The notes beneath the pieces are model-generated. The model did no database searches and had not been told where the DNA came from. It saw only the letters and a program-made list of their open reading frames with translations. This document shows positions 1 through 8,290 of a DNA stretch of 64,000 nucleotides, in pieces; the stretch's first letter is position 1; the number at the start of each line of letters is the position of its first letter. Made by a program: the position numbers and the translations under genes. Location: contig NZ_JACJUU010000002.1 of assembly GCF_014237865.1 (NCBI RefSeq), positions 310,001 to 374,000 on the forward strand, read 5' to 3'. This stretch comes from Pusillimonas minor (GTDB taxonomy: Bacteria > Pseudomonadota > Gammaproteobacteria > Burkholderiales > Burkholderiaceae_B).

Positions 1-2
1 AC

Positions 3-80
3 GCGATCTCTATCGCCCAGCAGCGGTACATTATGTACAAGCTCGATCAGGAAACTGAAAAAGCAAAAACACATCGCTAA
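3..80 (+). CDS. yidC: YidC membrane protein insertase, C-terminal end (partial)
   Basis: An open frame enters from the left edge and stops at TAA 78-80. The 25 visible residues begin AISIAQQRYIMYKL and end in a charged tail (ETEKAKTHR). This resembles the last transmembrane helix and basic tail of YidC, which inserts and folds inner-membrane proteins. The next gene is mnmE, and the order rpmH-rnpA-yidC-mnmE is widely conserved, so context supports the call more than the short sequence does. The rest lies outside the window. Confidence 0.7.
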   Translation, partial: AISIAQQRYIMYKLDQETEKAKTHR

Positions 81-87
81 CCTTATT

Positions 88-108
88 GCCGGGCCCCAGA
101 GGCCCGGC
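88..108 (+). terminator. Hairpin between yidC and mnmE
   Basis: Perfect 8-bp stem GCCGGGCC/GGCCCGGC (88-95 and 101-108) with loop CCAGA, 7 bases after the yidC stop. No T-run follows, so it may be a weak terminator, an attenuator or an mRNA-stabilising hairpin. Confidence 0.4.
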
Positions 109-134
109 AAGTCTATTGGCTGGCAGGTTTCACT

Positions 135-1493
135 ATGGTTGCACACGCTCACGAACCCATCGTCGCCATTGCCACCGCCCCCGGGCAAGGCGGCATTGGT
201 GTTATCCGGGTTTCAGGCCGTAACCTGGCGCCGCTGCTCGGTCGGTTATTTAATACACCGTTAAAGCCGCGCCACGCGCACTACCTAAGCTTCAACGACC
301 AGCACGATCAACCCATCGACAAGGGCATTGTGCTGTTTTTCCCCGCCCCCCATTCTTATACCGGCGAAGATGTCCTCGAGCTCCAAGGCCATGGCGGGCC
401 GGCGGTGCTGCGGCGCTTGCTCGACCGCTGTCTTGAAGCCGGGGCCGAGTTTGGCCTGCGGCATGCCGAACCGGGCGAGTTCACCCACCGGGCCTTTCTT
501 AACGAGCGCCTCGACCTGGCCCAGGCCGAAGCCGTTGCCGACCTGATCGAAGCCTCTTCCGAAGCGGCGGCCCGCAGCGCAATGGCCTCGCTCAGCGGCG
601 CGTTTTCGCAGCAAGTGCATCAGCTTGACGACCGCATTGTTCATTTACGCATGCTGGTCGAAGCCACGCTCGACTTCCCCGAAGAAGAAATCGAATTCCT
701 TGAGAAGTACCAGGCACGCGAACAGTTGCAAAGCCTGCAGGCCGACTTAAGCCACCTGCTGCGCCAGGCGGGGCAGGGCATGATTTTGCGCGAAGGCCTG
801 CACGTCGTGCTGGCCGGCCAACCCAATGTGGGTAAATCCAGCCTGCTTAACGCCCTGGCCGGCGACGACATCGCCATCGTGACGCCAGTGGCGGGCACCA
901 CCCGCGACAAGGTCGTGCAGCAAATTCACATTCAGGGCGTGCCCATTCACATCATCGACACGGCCGGCTTACGCGACACCGACGACACGGTCGAACGCAT
1001 TGGTATTGAACGCAGCTGGGCCGAGATCGAGAAGGCCAATGTCATCATTCATCTGCAAGACATCCGTGCCGAAGAAAACCCGCTCGACACCGACATTACC
1101 CGCCGCTTGCCCGCTCGCACCCCTGTGCTTAAAGTATTCAACAAGCTCGACCTGGCCCCCGGCAAGCCCGCGTCTTCCGATTCGGTGCTGTACATTTCGG
1201 CCAAGACAGGCGAAGGACTGGAACAACTGCGCCAACGTCTGCTGGACATCGCCGGCTGGAAACCCACGTCAGAGTCGCCCTGGCTAGCCCGTGAACGCCA
1301 CGTCAAGGCACTGCACCTGGCCGCCGAACACATCGACCTCGCCGCGCGTCATGCCGAACACAATGACAGCGTTCTAGACCTGTTTGCCGAAGAACTAAGA
1401 CTGGCCCATGAAGCCCTGTGCAGCATCACCGGCCAATTCACCAGCGACGACTTGCTCGGTGAAATTTTTTCCAGCTTTTGTATTGGGAAATAA
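135..1493 (+). CDS. mnmE: tRNA uridine-5-carboxymethylaminomethyl modification GTPase MnmE
   Basis: 452-aa protein of usual family length. With MnmG it makes the (c)mnm5 modification at wobble uridine 34 of certain tRNAs in the cytoplasm. The N-terminal tetrahydrofolate-binding domain (about 1-120) carries [10 protein letters not shown] and [14 protein letters not shown]. The Ras-like G domain sits inside the helical domain: G1 GQPNVGKSS near residue 228, G3 DTAG at about 275, G4 NKLD near 336. The C-terminal CIGK motif with the reactive cysteine is intact. It lies directly after yidC as in most proteobacteria. Its partner mnmG is 12.5 kb downstream in this window. Confidence 0.97.
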   Translation: MVAHAHEPIVAIATAPGQGGIGVIRVSGRNLAPLLGRLFNTPLKPRHAHYLSFNDQHDQPIDKGIVLFFPAPHSYTGEDVLELQGHGGPAVLRRLLDRCLEAGAEFGLRHAEPGEFTHRAFLNERLDLAQAEAVADLIEASSEAAARSAMASLSGAFSQQVHQLDDRIVHLRMLVEATLDFPEEEIEFLEKYQAREQLQSLQADLSHLLRQAGQGMILREGLHVVLAGQPNVGKSSLLNALAGDDIAIVTPVAGTTRDKVVQQIHIQGVPIHIIDTAGLRDTDDTVERIGIERSWAEIEKANVIIHLQDIRAEENPLDTDITRRLPARTPVLKVFNKLDLAPGKPASSDSVLYISAKTGEGLEQLRQRLLDIAGWKPTSESPWLARERHVKALHLAAEHIDLAARHAEHNDSVLDLFAEELRLAHEALCSITGQFTSDDLLGEIFSSFCIGK

Positions 1494-1513
1494 TTTAAAC
1501 CAAGCTAATAAAA

Positions 1514-1541
1514 AATCCGGCTATAAAAGCCGGATTTATCT
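1514..1541. terminator. Bidirectional terminator between mnmE and the convergent regulator
   Basis: Perfect 9-bp stem AATCCGGCT/AGCCGGATT (1514-1522, 1528-1536), loop ATAAA. An A-run precedes it, giving a T-run on the minus strand, and TTTAT follows on the plus strand. It can serve both mnmE and the convergent gene ending at 1586. Confidence 0.75.
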
Positions 1542-1585
1542 GGTCAGGACGGGCGCAATTCATTTTGTATTAAAAGGTAGTAATA

Positions 1586-1942
1586 TCAGGCTTCCTTAGC
1601 TGCCTGGACAAGGCACTTGGAAAGTTTGTCGAAGTGCAACAAAGCAGCCTGTGTCAGGGTAACCTGCTTACGACGCGAGTCTTCAGTGTCGGTCAGCATG
1701 ATCCAGCCTTTGGCGCGCATCGACTTTAACCGGTTATGAATGGTGGCTGGCGAACCCAACTCAGAGTACGCCATCATGTCGCGCACCGAAAGTCGGCTGG
1801 CTTCTTTGGCGGCAAACGCTACCATTTGCAAAATACGTTCTTCTAACGGGTCAAGCGCTGGCAACGACGGCAAACCGCGTAAAGACTCGGCCAACTGCAA
1901 AAAACGCATGTATATGTCGGCAGGGCGAGTTTTTTCTTTCAT
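1586..1942 (-). CDS. Winged-helix transcriptional regulator (MarR-like), 118 aa
   Basis: Small predicted cytoplasmic DNA-binding protein. Residues about 45-95 form a winged helix: a segment rich in small residues, then SPATIHNRLKSMRAKGWI as recognition helix and start of the wing, followed by DTEDSRRKQVTLT, the usual MarR wing pattern (D-x-R-R-x-x-x-L-T). Both ends are short for MarR, so it could belong to a neighbouring small winged-helix family. It is divergent from the membrane protein gene at 2042, and a 12-bp palindrome sits just before its start codon. Effector and targets are not evident. Confidence 0.7.
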   Translation of the reverse strand: MKEKTRPADIYMRFLQLAESLRGLPSLPALDPLEERILQMVAFAAKEASRLSVRDMMAYSELGSPATIHNRLKSMRAKGWIMLTDTEDSRRKQVTLTQAALLHFDKLSKCLVQAAKEA

Positions 1943-1948
1943 GGTTGA

Positions 1949-1960
1949 AACCGTACGGTT
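1949..1960. promoter_or_regulatory. Palindrome AACCGTACGGTT, candidate operator
   Basis: Perfect 12-bp palindrome 6 bases upstream of the regulator start at 1942, in the 99-bp divergent space before the gene at 2042. Its position suits an autoregulatory operator. That is inference only. Confidence 0.35.
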
Positions 1961-2041
1961 AATAAACAGAAGTAATTAAATAACTACTTGCATAACTGTT
2001 CTTGATCTTAACAGCACAGGTTTTGTAGGACAACAGGGCAA

Positions 2042-2596
2042 ATGTCACAAATAGTATTACACCTGGCCATGGCTCTGACGGCTGCGGTCTTGTACGGCGT
2101 CGCCTGGTTTTTTAATTACTGGGCATTTATCGGGCTACAAGAAATCCCCGGGGTTAATTGGGTCTTCTTACCTGCCGGCATACGGCTGTTATGCACGCTG
2201 TTGTTTGGTTTTTGGGGTGCAGTAGGGCTATGGGCCGCGTCATTCCTTATTGCCACACAGTTTGTGTATCCAGAACAATTTGTTTATGGCCTTGTCGTCA
2301 GCGTCTTGGCCGCCCTGTCCCCCTATTTGATCTATCTTTCAGCACGGCATCAATTCGGGCTGCTACCCTCGTTGCACAACCTTTCGCCCCAAAAGTTATT
2401 GCTGTTATGCGGAGCCTTTGGCCTGCTAAATGCCATTTTTCATCATTCTTGGTACTGGCTTAGCGCAACAAACAGCATCTCTTTGAAAAGCTTTGTTGCC
2501 ATGACAACAGGTGATGTCCTTGGGGCCATTATTGTGCTGTACGTCCTAAAAATGGGATTGGTATTCTTGCCCCGGCCCCAAACCAGCGTCCAATAA
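2042..2596 (+). CDS. Integral membrane protein with MASE1-like features, 184 aa
   Basis: Very hydrophobic, with about five or six predicted membrane helices (about 8-30, 38-62, 64-100, 118-140, 150-175). The pattern FLPAGIRLLCTLLFG followed later by TGDVLGAIIVLYVL recalls the MASE1 sensory domain (PAG ... GD-x-LG). No output domain follows, so it would be a stand-alone membrane sensor or a small uncharacterised protein. It runs toward the signalling operon with only 17 bases between stops and no obvious terminator. I cannot assign a function. Confidence 0.6.
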   Translation: MSQIVLHLAMALTAAVLYGVAWFFNYWAFIGLQEIPGVNWVFLPAGIRLLCTLLFGFWGAVGLWAASFLIATQFVYPEQFVYGLVVSVLAALSPYLIYLSARHQFGLLPSLHNLSPQKLLLLCGAFGLLNAIFHHSWYWLSATNSISLKSFVAMTTGDVLGAIIVLYVLKMGLVFLPRPQTSVQ

Positions 2597-2613
2597 CCGT
2601 TAACCGCGCATCA

Positions 2614-5460
2614 TTACTGGTCAAGAATTTCACGTATTTTTGCGGCCAGTTCGTCTTTTCGGTAAGGCTTGGTCAACAGCTGAATGCCCTGCGCCAATTG
2701 CTCGCCATCCATCAGGTGGTTTTCGCTGTACCCCGACGTAAACAACACTTTTGCCGTCGGGCATATGGCACGCACCTGGTCTGCCAGTTGTTTGCCATTA
2801 ATATCGCCCGGCATCACCATGTCGGTAAACAACAAGTCAAATGTCTTGCCAGCAGCCACCGCGGCCAGGGCCTCGGCGCCGTTGGCGTACTCGGTAACGT
2901 CATAGCCCAGGCCCGATAACAGCGTTACTGCGTACAGCCGCACCAGTGGGTCATCTTCAACCAGCAAAATACACTCGGCGCCCCCTTTTACCCTGGGTTG
3001 TACGCTGGCCTCTGGCAGTGACACGGCCGATTTAACAGCCGGCAAATACAACCTGATCGTCGTCCCGCGCCCTGGCTCGGTCTCGATCTCGGTATGTCCC
3101 CCCGACTGCCGCACAAAGCCATACACCATAGCCAGGCCCAGGCCCGTACCTTTACCTTGGTCTTTAGTGGTAAAAAACGGCTCGAAAACACGGTCGAGTA
3201 TCGCGGGTTCTATACCCGACCCCGTGTCAGTTACCGACACCGCCACGTAGTCACCTGCGGCCATATGACGTTGCTGCGCCTGCTCGGTTGCAAAATGCAC
3301 ATTACTGGTATGAAAGGTCAGCTGCCCGCCAGCACGCATGGCATCGCGCGCATTGATAGCCAAATTCAGCAAGGCATTTTCAAGCTGATGCGCATCAATA
3401 TTGGCCGACCAAAGGTCGGGGTTTTCGATAATGGTCAGCGTAATATGCTCGCCCACCGCACTTTTAATGAAGCTACGGTTTTTTTCGAGCAAATCGTTGA
3501 CTGAAACCACCGAGGGCTTTAGCGGCTGTTTGCGCGAAAACGCCAACAAGGCACGGGTAAGTTCTGCACCACGCTGTGCCGCATTAACCACCATGCCCGC
3601 CACTTTTTTCATGGGATCTTGCACCGAAAGGTGCGACTCAAGCAGCTCGGCGTTGCCCATAATTACGGTCAGCAGATTGTTAAAGTCGTGCGCCACACCA
3701 CCGGTAAGCTGCCCCAAAGAGTCCAGCCGCTGCGCACGACGTAGTTGCTCTTCAAGCGCCAAACGCTCTGAAATATCGTTAAAACTTACAACAGCACCGT
3801 GTATTTCATCAGACTCGGTAAACACCGGCGACACCATGTATTCGACCGGGAATGACGACCCGTCTTTGCGAAAGAAGACCTCGTCGCTGACACGCCGCAC
3901 CTTGCCGTCTTGCAGTGTTTTATAAACCGGGCAATTGGTAAACGGATAAGGCTGCGCATCTTTTCTATGGTGATGCACCAGCACATGACTGTTTTTGCCC
4001 AGCATTTCGGGTTCGGTATAACCAAACGCCTGTAAAGCTGCTTTGTTCACATACACAATGTTGCCATACTGGTCGACGCCGTTTATACCTTCGGCAACAG
4101 CGTTTAACAGCGCTTCGGCCTGGCGCTGGCTATCGGCTAACGCTGCTTCGGCAACTTTACGCGCCGTAATATCAGTAATGTAGCCTTCAAGAAAGGCCAC
4201 TTCGCCGGTGTCATCCAACACAACCCGGCCTTGTTCCCACACCCACGCAATTTGGCCATCGGCGCGACGTATACGGTAGTTAACATGAAAACTGCCATTT
4301 AACCGAACCGCCTCATCAATGCGCGACCCAACATGCGCGATGTCGTCTGGATGAATAACTTGGGCATAAGATAACCGACGGTTAAGTAGCAGGTCGTCGG
4401 CGTCGTAACCGGTTAACGATTGCACCGATTGGCTGACATACAGCATTGTCCAGTGATCGTCGTTGCGGCAGCGGTAAACCATACCGGGCAAATTGGCCAA
4501 AAAGTTCAGCATCGACTTTTCGGCTTCTTCGCGTTGCGCCTGCGCCAGTTTAATTTCGGTAAAGTCTTCAGCAATGCCAATTAAACCTGTGGGCCGGCCA
4601 TGGGCATCGTGCTGCACCGACACACTAACCCGCGCCCAAATAATACGCCCGTCTTTGTGCGCGTATCGTTTGTCGACAATAGTATTGCGCTTTAAGCCGC
4701 GCAATAACAGTTGAATTTCGTCGTCGGTTTTATGGCGGTCTTCAACATAGGTTACAGCCATGTAATCCAGCGACAACAGCTCTTGTTCGGTATAGCCCAG
4801 CATGTCGCAATATGCCCGGTTAACCTGAACGAAGCGCCCGTTCAGGTCGCTGATGGCAATGCCGGTTGCCGCGCCGTAAAACGCGTTATTGATTTCTTGG
4901 CCGGTAAACTTGGTTTGCTGCATTTTGCGATCGTGTACAACCAGCAAACCGGTTAATGCAGCCAATTGGTCGAGCATTGAAATATCATCGACAGACGGCT
5001 GACAACGATGATCTGCATGCAACGCCAGGGTGCCAATCACCGCCCCTTCGCTGTTACGAAACGGGAAGGAACTGCACGCTGCAACCCCTTCTTTGGCGGC
5101 GACGTAACTTACATTGGCCCATAACGGATCGGTTGCGGTGTCGGCCACAATAACAAGGTCGCCAATAAATACCGCACTACCGCAAGACGCCGAACTGGGA
5201 CCAATGCCCAGGGCACATAACGCACTGACATAACCTTCAGACAAACGCGGTGACAACCCGGGCACCAGACGCCGGCCTTCTTCATCAACAAACAGTATCG
5301 ACGCCCGTACCCGGGGAAACTCGCTTTCTACAAACGCAATAAGCTCGCCTAAAAGCTCAAACAAGGTCTTGCCCCGTACAGCGTCGCGAAACAGCCGGTT
5401 TTGAAGAAGGATCAACGCCCGTTCGGGACTTACGCGACGGGCATCGAATAACTCTGCCAT
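2614..5460 (-). CDS. GAF-PAS-PAS-PAS hybrid sensor histidine kinase with C-terminal receiver
   Basis: 948 aa without clear membrane segments, so probably cytoplasmic. Domains: GAF about 35-175; PAS about 190-305 (AISDLNGRFVQVNRAYCDMLGY); a PAS_3-type fold about 315-435; a third PAS about 445-565; HisKA with GGVAHDFNNLLT and phosphoacceptor His591; HATPase with NAINARDAM, DTGSGI and GTGLGLAMVYG; receiver about 828-945 with ILLVEDD and phosphoacceptor Asp880 (FTDMVMPG), then the conserved Thr/Ser and Lys (TSGY, TKPY). The start overlaps the end of the upstream diguanylate cyclase by 31 bases and has an AGGGGA ribosome-binding site, so the two are translationally coupled. The signal is unknown; no separate response regulator is adjacent. 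Confidence 0.93.
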   Translation of the reverse strand: MAELFDARRVSPERALILLQNRLFRDAVRGKTLFELLGELIAFVESEFPRVRASILFVDEEGRRLVPGLSPRLSEGYVSALCALGIGPSSASCGSAVFIGDLVIVADTATDPLWANVSYVAAKEGVAACSSFPFRNSEGAVIGTLALHADHRCQPSVDDISMLDQLAALTGLLVVHDRKMQQTKFTGQEINNAFYGAATGIAISDLNGRFVQVNRAYCDMLGYTEQELLSLDYMAVTYVEDRHKTDDEIQLLLRGLKRNTIVDKRYAHKDGRIIWARVSVSVQHDAHGRPTGLIGIAEDFTEIKLAQAQREEAEKSMLNFLANLPGMVYRCRNDDHWTMLYVSQSVQSLTGYDADDLLLNRRLSYAQVIHPDDIAHVGSRIDEAVRLNGSFHVNYRIRRADGQIAWVWEQGRVVLDDTGEVAFLEGYITDITARKVAEAALADSQRQAEALLNAVAEGINGVDQYGNIVYVNKAALQAFGYTEPEMLGKNSHVLVHHHRKDAQPYPFTNCPVYKTLQDGKVRRVSDEVFFRKDGSSFPVEYMVSPVFTESDEIHGAVVSFNDISERLALEEQLRRAQRLDSLGQLTGGVAHDFNNLLTVIMGNAELLESHLSVQDPMKKVAGMVVNAAQRGAELTRALLAFSRKQPLKPSVVSVNDLLEKNRSFIKSAVGEHITLTIIENPDLWSANIDAHQLENALLNLAINARDAMRAGGQLTFHTSNVHFATEQAQQRHMAAGDYVAVSVTDTGSGIEPAILDRVFEPFFTTKDQGKGTGLGLAMVYGFVRQSGGHTEIETEPGRGTTIRLYLPAVKSAVSLPEASVQPRVKGGAECILLVEDDPLVRLYAVTLLSGLGYDVTEYANGAEALAAVAAGKTFDLLFTDMVMPGDINGKQLADQVRAICPTAKVLFTSGYSENHLMDGEQLAQGIQLLTKPYRKDELAAKIREILDQ

Positions 5461-7334
5461 CTGTTTTTCCCCTTGGCTTTGGCCTGGTACATTGCCCGGT
5501 CAGCCTTGTTAAGCAAATCGTCTGCGCTAACCCCGTCGTATGGGCAAACCGCGGCGCCAATACTAGCCGACACCGTAAACACATGCTCGCCCACATTCAT
5601 GGGTTGTTGCAGTGAATCAAGTATTTTATTGACAATGGTTTCAAGATCTTGGCTTTGGTTGACCTGACTGAGAATAATAGTAAATTCGTCACCCGCCAAC
5701 CGGGCAACAACGTCGGTTGTACGCACAGCCACACGTAAACGTCGGCCCACGCCCTTAAGCACATCGTCACCGGCCTGATGGCCGAAACCATCGTTAATTT
5801 CTTTGAACTCATCAAGGTCAATGAACAATAAGGTGAATACGCCCCCGTAGCGCTGGACCCGCGCAATCTCGGTTTCAAGGCGGTCAAAAAACATACGTCG
5901 GTTAGGCAAACCGGTCAGTGCGTCAAAATTGGCTTGTTGCCATATCAGGGCTTCCGAAGCTTTCATTCGGGAGATATCGGCAGTTGTCCCCACCATGCGA
6001 ACAGGCGTACCTGCAGCGTCGCGCTCGACAATCATCCCGCGCTCCAGCACCCACTTCCACGACCCGTCTTTGCAACGCATACGGTGTTCAACCACATAGT
6101 CGCTGCGCCCGCCTTTAAGATAGTCATTCATGATCTTCATGACAGCGGGGTAATCATCGGGGTGGATACGACTTGCCCACGCCTCAATCTCTTCCGTCAT
6201 TTCTTCGGGCTCAAAGCCCAGCAAGGTTTTCCAGCGTGCCGAGACATGATTTTTGCCTGTAGCAATATCGTGATCCCATACGCCGTCCCCCGCCCCTTCA
6301 AGCGCAAACTTCCAGCGCTGTTCGCTAACCTGGAGTTGATGATTGATGCGGCGGATTTGACGCAAGGCCCGGGTACGGTCAGCCACCAGCCAGGTCAGCA
6401 CTGCTAAAAAGGCACTAAGCAAAAGACCGATAAAAACAACCCAACTACCCGACGAATTGCGAAACTGCCCGTGGAATTTCTGGGTTGAAGTGATGTCCAG
6501 TTCCCAGGTGCGACCCAACAAGCTTACGGTGCGCGTCGCCACCAAAGGTTCAAAACCATTGGGGCGTGCGTCTGCGGCAATATCAGACGCAAACACCAAC
6601 TGCCGCTTGCCGGCATCGGTGGCATCAAACACATTAAGCGCCAGCGCAAAGCCCTGCCCGTCAAATGTTGCGGCCAATGTTTCGTCTATTCGAAAGGCAA
6701 TATATATCCAGCCCATTAACGTTGACGGCTTGATGGTGCTGGACAACGCAAACTCGGCGTCGATAGGCATGAACAGCAGATAGCCAGTGGCATCTTGCGT
6801 GCCGTTGTTTTCGTACTGAAGCAAACGTACCGGCTTGGACAGTACGGCAACCGAAGCCTTTGCCGATTCGCGCAACGCTGTTTCGCGGTTAGGGTCGTTA
6901 AAAGCATCTACGCCGACAATGCCCAAATTCCGTTCATTTTCGGGGTAGATGTATTCGATAGTGGCTTTGGTTTTGTCGGCATTCAGGGCAATGTACCCCA
7001 ACGCCACAATGCCAGGAGATTGCTTCTGGAAATTCAGCGAATCGACAAATTCGACGAACTCGCCACGGTCGACGGCATCAGAAGCCGCAAACAAAGCACG
7101 GATGGCTTCCAGGCGCGACTGATATTGCAAAAAGCGCGCCTGAAACTGGTCGAGCGTTTGGTCTACCTGAACCGTAAAAGCGCGCTGAACTTCGGCCTGA
7201 TTGGCACGGTCGAACACTAACCAGGACGCGTAAGTCAGCAAAAAGCCGCCGGCCAATACCAGCAAAGGCAAAACCAAAAAGTGATAACGCAAACGCCGGT
7301 AGGTGCGGCTATGCGATCGACGGGTGCCTTGCAT
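5430..7334 (-). CDS. Membrane-bound diguanylate cyclase: CHASE-PAS-GGDEF
   Basis: 634 aa. N-terminal membrane helix about 18-42, periplasmic CHASE-type sensor about 75-285 (FVDSLNFQKQSPGIVALGYI region), second helix about 298-318, PAS_3 about 335-455 (GDGVWDHDIATGK, HPDD), then GGDEF about 465-630. The active-site motif is AGDEF (547-551) rather than GGDEF, a variant known from active cyclases. The inhibitory c-di-GMP site RTTD lies five residues before it, so product feedback is expected. There is no EAL domain. It should make c-di-GMP in response to a periplasmic ligand, and it is co-transcribed and overlapping with the hybrid kinase downstream. Confidence 0.93.
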   Translation of the reverse strand: MQGTRRSHSRTYRRLRYHFLVLPLLVLAGGFLLTYASWLVFDRANQAEVQRAFTVQVDQTLDQFQARFLQYQSRLEAIRALFAASDAVDRGEFVEFVDSLNFQKQSPGIVALGYIALNADKTKATIEYIYPENERNLGIVGVDAFNDPNRETALRESAKASVAVLSKPVRLLQYENNGTQDATGYLLFMPIDAEFALSSTIKPSTLMGWIYIAFRIDETLAATFDGQGFALALNVFDATDAGKRQLVFASDIAADARPNGFEPLVATRTVSLLGRTWELDITSTQKFHGQFRNSSGSWVVFIGLLLSAFLAVLTWLVADRTRALRQIRRINHQLQVSEQRWKFALEGAGDGVWDHDIATGKNHVSARWKTLLGFEPEEMTEEIEAWASRIHPDDYPAVMKIMNDYLKGGRSDYVVEHRMRCKDGSWKWVLERGMIVERDAAGTPVRMVGTTADISRMKASEALIWQQANFDALTGLPNRRMFFDRLETEIARVQRYGGVFTLLFIDLDEFKEINDGFGHQAGDDVLKGVGRRLRVAVRTTDVVARLAGDEFTIILSQVNQSQDLETIVNKILDSLQQPMNVGEHVFTVSASIGAAVCPYDGVSADDLLNKADRAMYQAKAKGKNRWQSYSMPVA

Positions 7335-7380
7335 TGATGCTCAAACGTAACGTGTCGTGACAGCTCATTGGATGATGCAA

Positions 7381-7410
7381 CTGCAAAAAATGCAAGTTCA
7401 TTTTTTGCAG
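7381..7410. promoter_or_regulatory. Perfect 12-bp inverted repeat in divergent promoter region
   Basis: Arms CTGCAAAAAATG (7381-7392) and CATTTTTTGCAG (7399-7410) separated by CAAGTT. It lies between the diguanylate cyclase (start 7334) and the crotonase operon (start 7500), upstream of both, so it is more likely an operator than a terminator. AT-rich DNA with possible -10 elements (TATTAT near 7443) follows. Confidence 0.45.
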
Positions 7411-7499
7411 GGTTCACCCTATTTTATTTATAAAGAATAAATATTATGATTTATAAGTAATTAACGATATTTGCTTTTACTCTAGATGCGAGCCCGAAC

Positions 7500-8285
7500 A
7501 TGACCCAATCCACCCAATACAAACTACTGTCCGTCAAATTTACCGATGCCATTGCTTTGGTAACACTTACCCGGCCTGCCAAGCGTAACGCGATCAACCT
7601 CGATCTGGTCGGTGAACTTAACCATTGTTTCGGGTCAATGCCCGACACGGTAAAAGCCATCATTTTGCACGGCGAGGGCGACCACTTCTGTGCCGGGCTC
7701 GACTTGTCAGAAGTCCGCGAACATACCGTACCGCAATCGGTCATGCATTCGCGTATGTGGCACGAAGCCTTCGAAAAAATCCAGTTTGGGCGCGCTCCCG
7801 TTATTGCGGTCTTGCATGGTGCAGTCGTCGGCGGCGGGCTCGAACTAGCGTCTGCAACCCATATTCGTGTCGCTGAGAACACCGCGTTTTATGCCTTGCC
7901 CGAAGGCAAACGGGGGTTGTTCGTTGGGGGTGGCGGCTCGGTACGTATTTCGCGTCTTATCGGCGTCAACCGCATGTCCGACCTGATGCTCACCGGGCGT
8001 GTGCTTAGCGCCGACGAGGGCCAGCAAGTAGGCATTTCCACTTACCTGACCGAACCCGGCGAAGGGCTTAAGAAAGCCATGGAACTGGCCCAGGGCATTG
8101 CTACCAACGCGGCCATGACAAATTACGGTGTCATGCACATGTTGCCTCGCATCGCCGACCAAACCATTCAAGACGGTATGGCAACCGAATCACTCATGGC
8201 CGCAGTCGCCCAAACCGACCCGGCAACGCAACGTTTGCTGGCCGAGTTTCTTGACCAGAAAAAGAACAAAGTTCAACGGAGCTGA
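7500..8285 (+). CDS. Enoyl-CoA hydratase/isomerase family protein (crotonase)
   Basis: 261 aa, usual length. Crotonase fold with the oxyanion-hole segment HFCAGLDLSE (near 60) and AVVGGGLELASATHIRVA (near 108-125), whose glycines line the second oxyanion hole, followed by LPEGKRGLFVGGGGS. It would act on a CoA thioester, probably hydrating or isomerising an enoyl-CoA. It is the first gene of an operon with an acyl-CoA dehydrogenase (5-base gap) and a MarR regulator, so together they likely carry out steps of fatty-acid or aromatic-side-chain beta-oxidation. The exact substrate cannot be read from sequence. Confidence 0.9.
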   Translation: MTQSTQYKLLSVKFTDAIALVTLTRPAKRNAINLDLVGELNHCFGSMPDTVKAIILHGEGDHFCAGLDLSEVREHTVPQSVMHSRMWHEAFEKIQFGRAPVIAVLHGAVVGGGLELASATHIRVAENTAFYALPEGKRGLFVGGGGSVRISRLIGVNRMSDLMLTGRVLSADEGQQVGISTYLTEPGEGLKKAMELAQGIATNAAMTNYGVMHMLPRIADQTIQDGMATESLMAAVAQTDPATQRLLAEFLDQKKNKVQRS

Positions 8286-8290
8286 TCACC

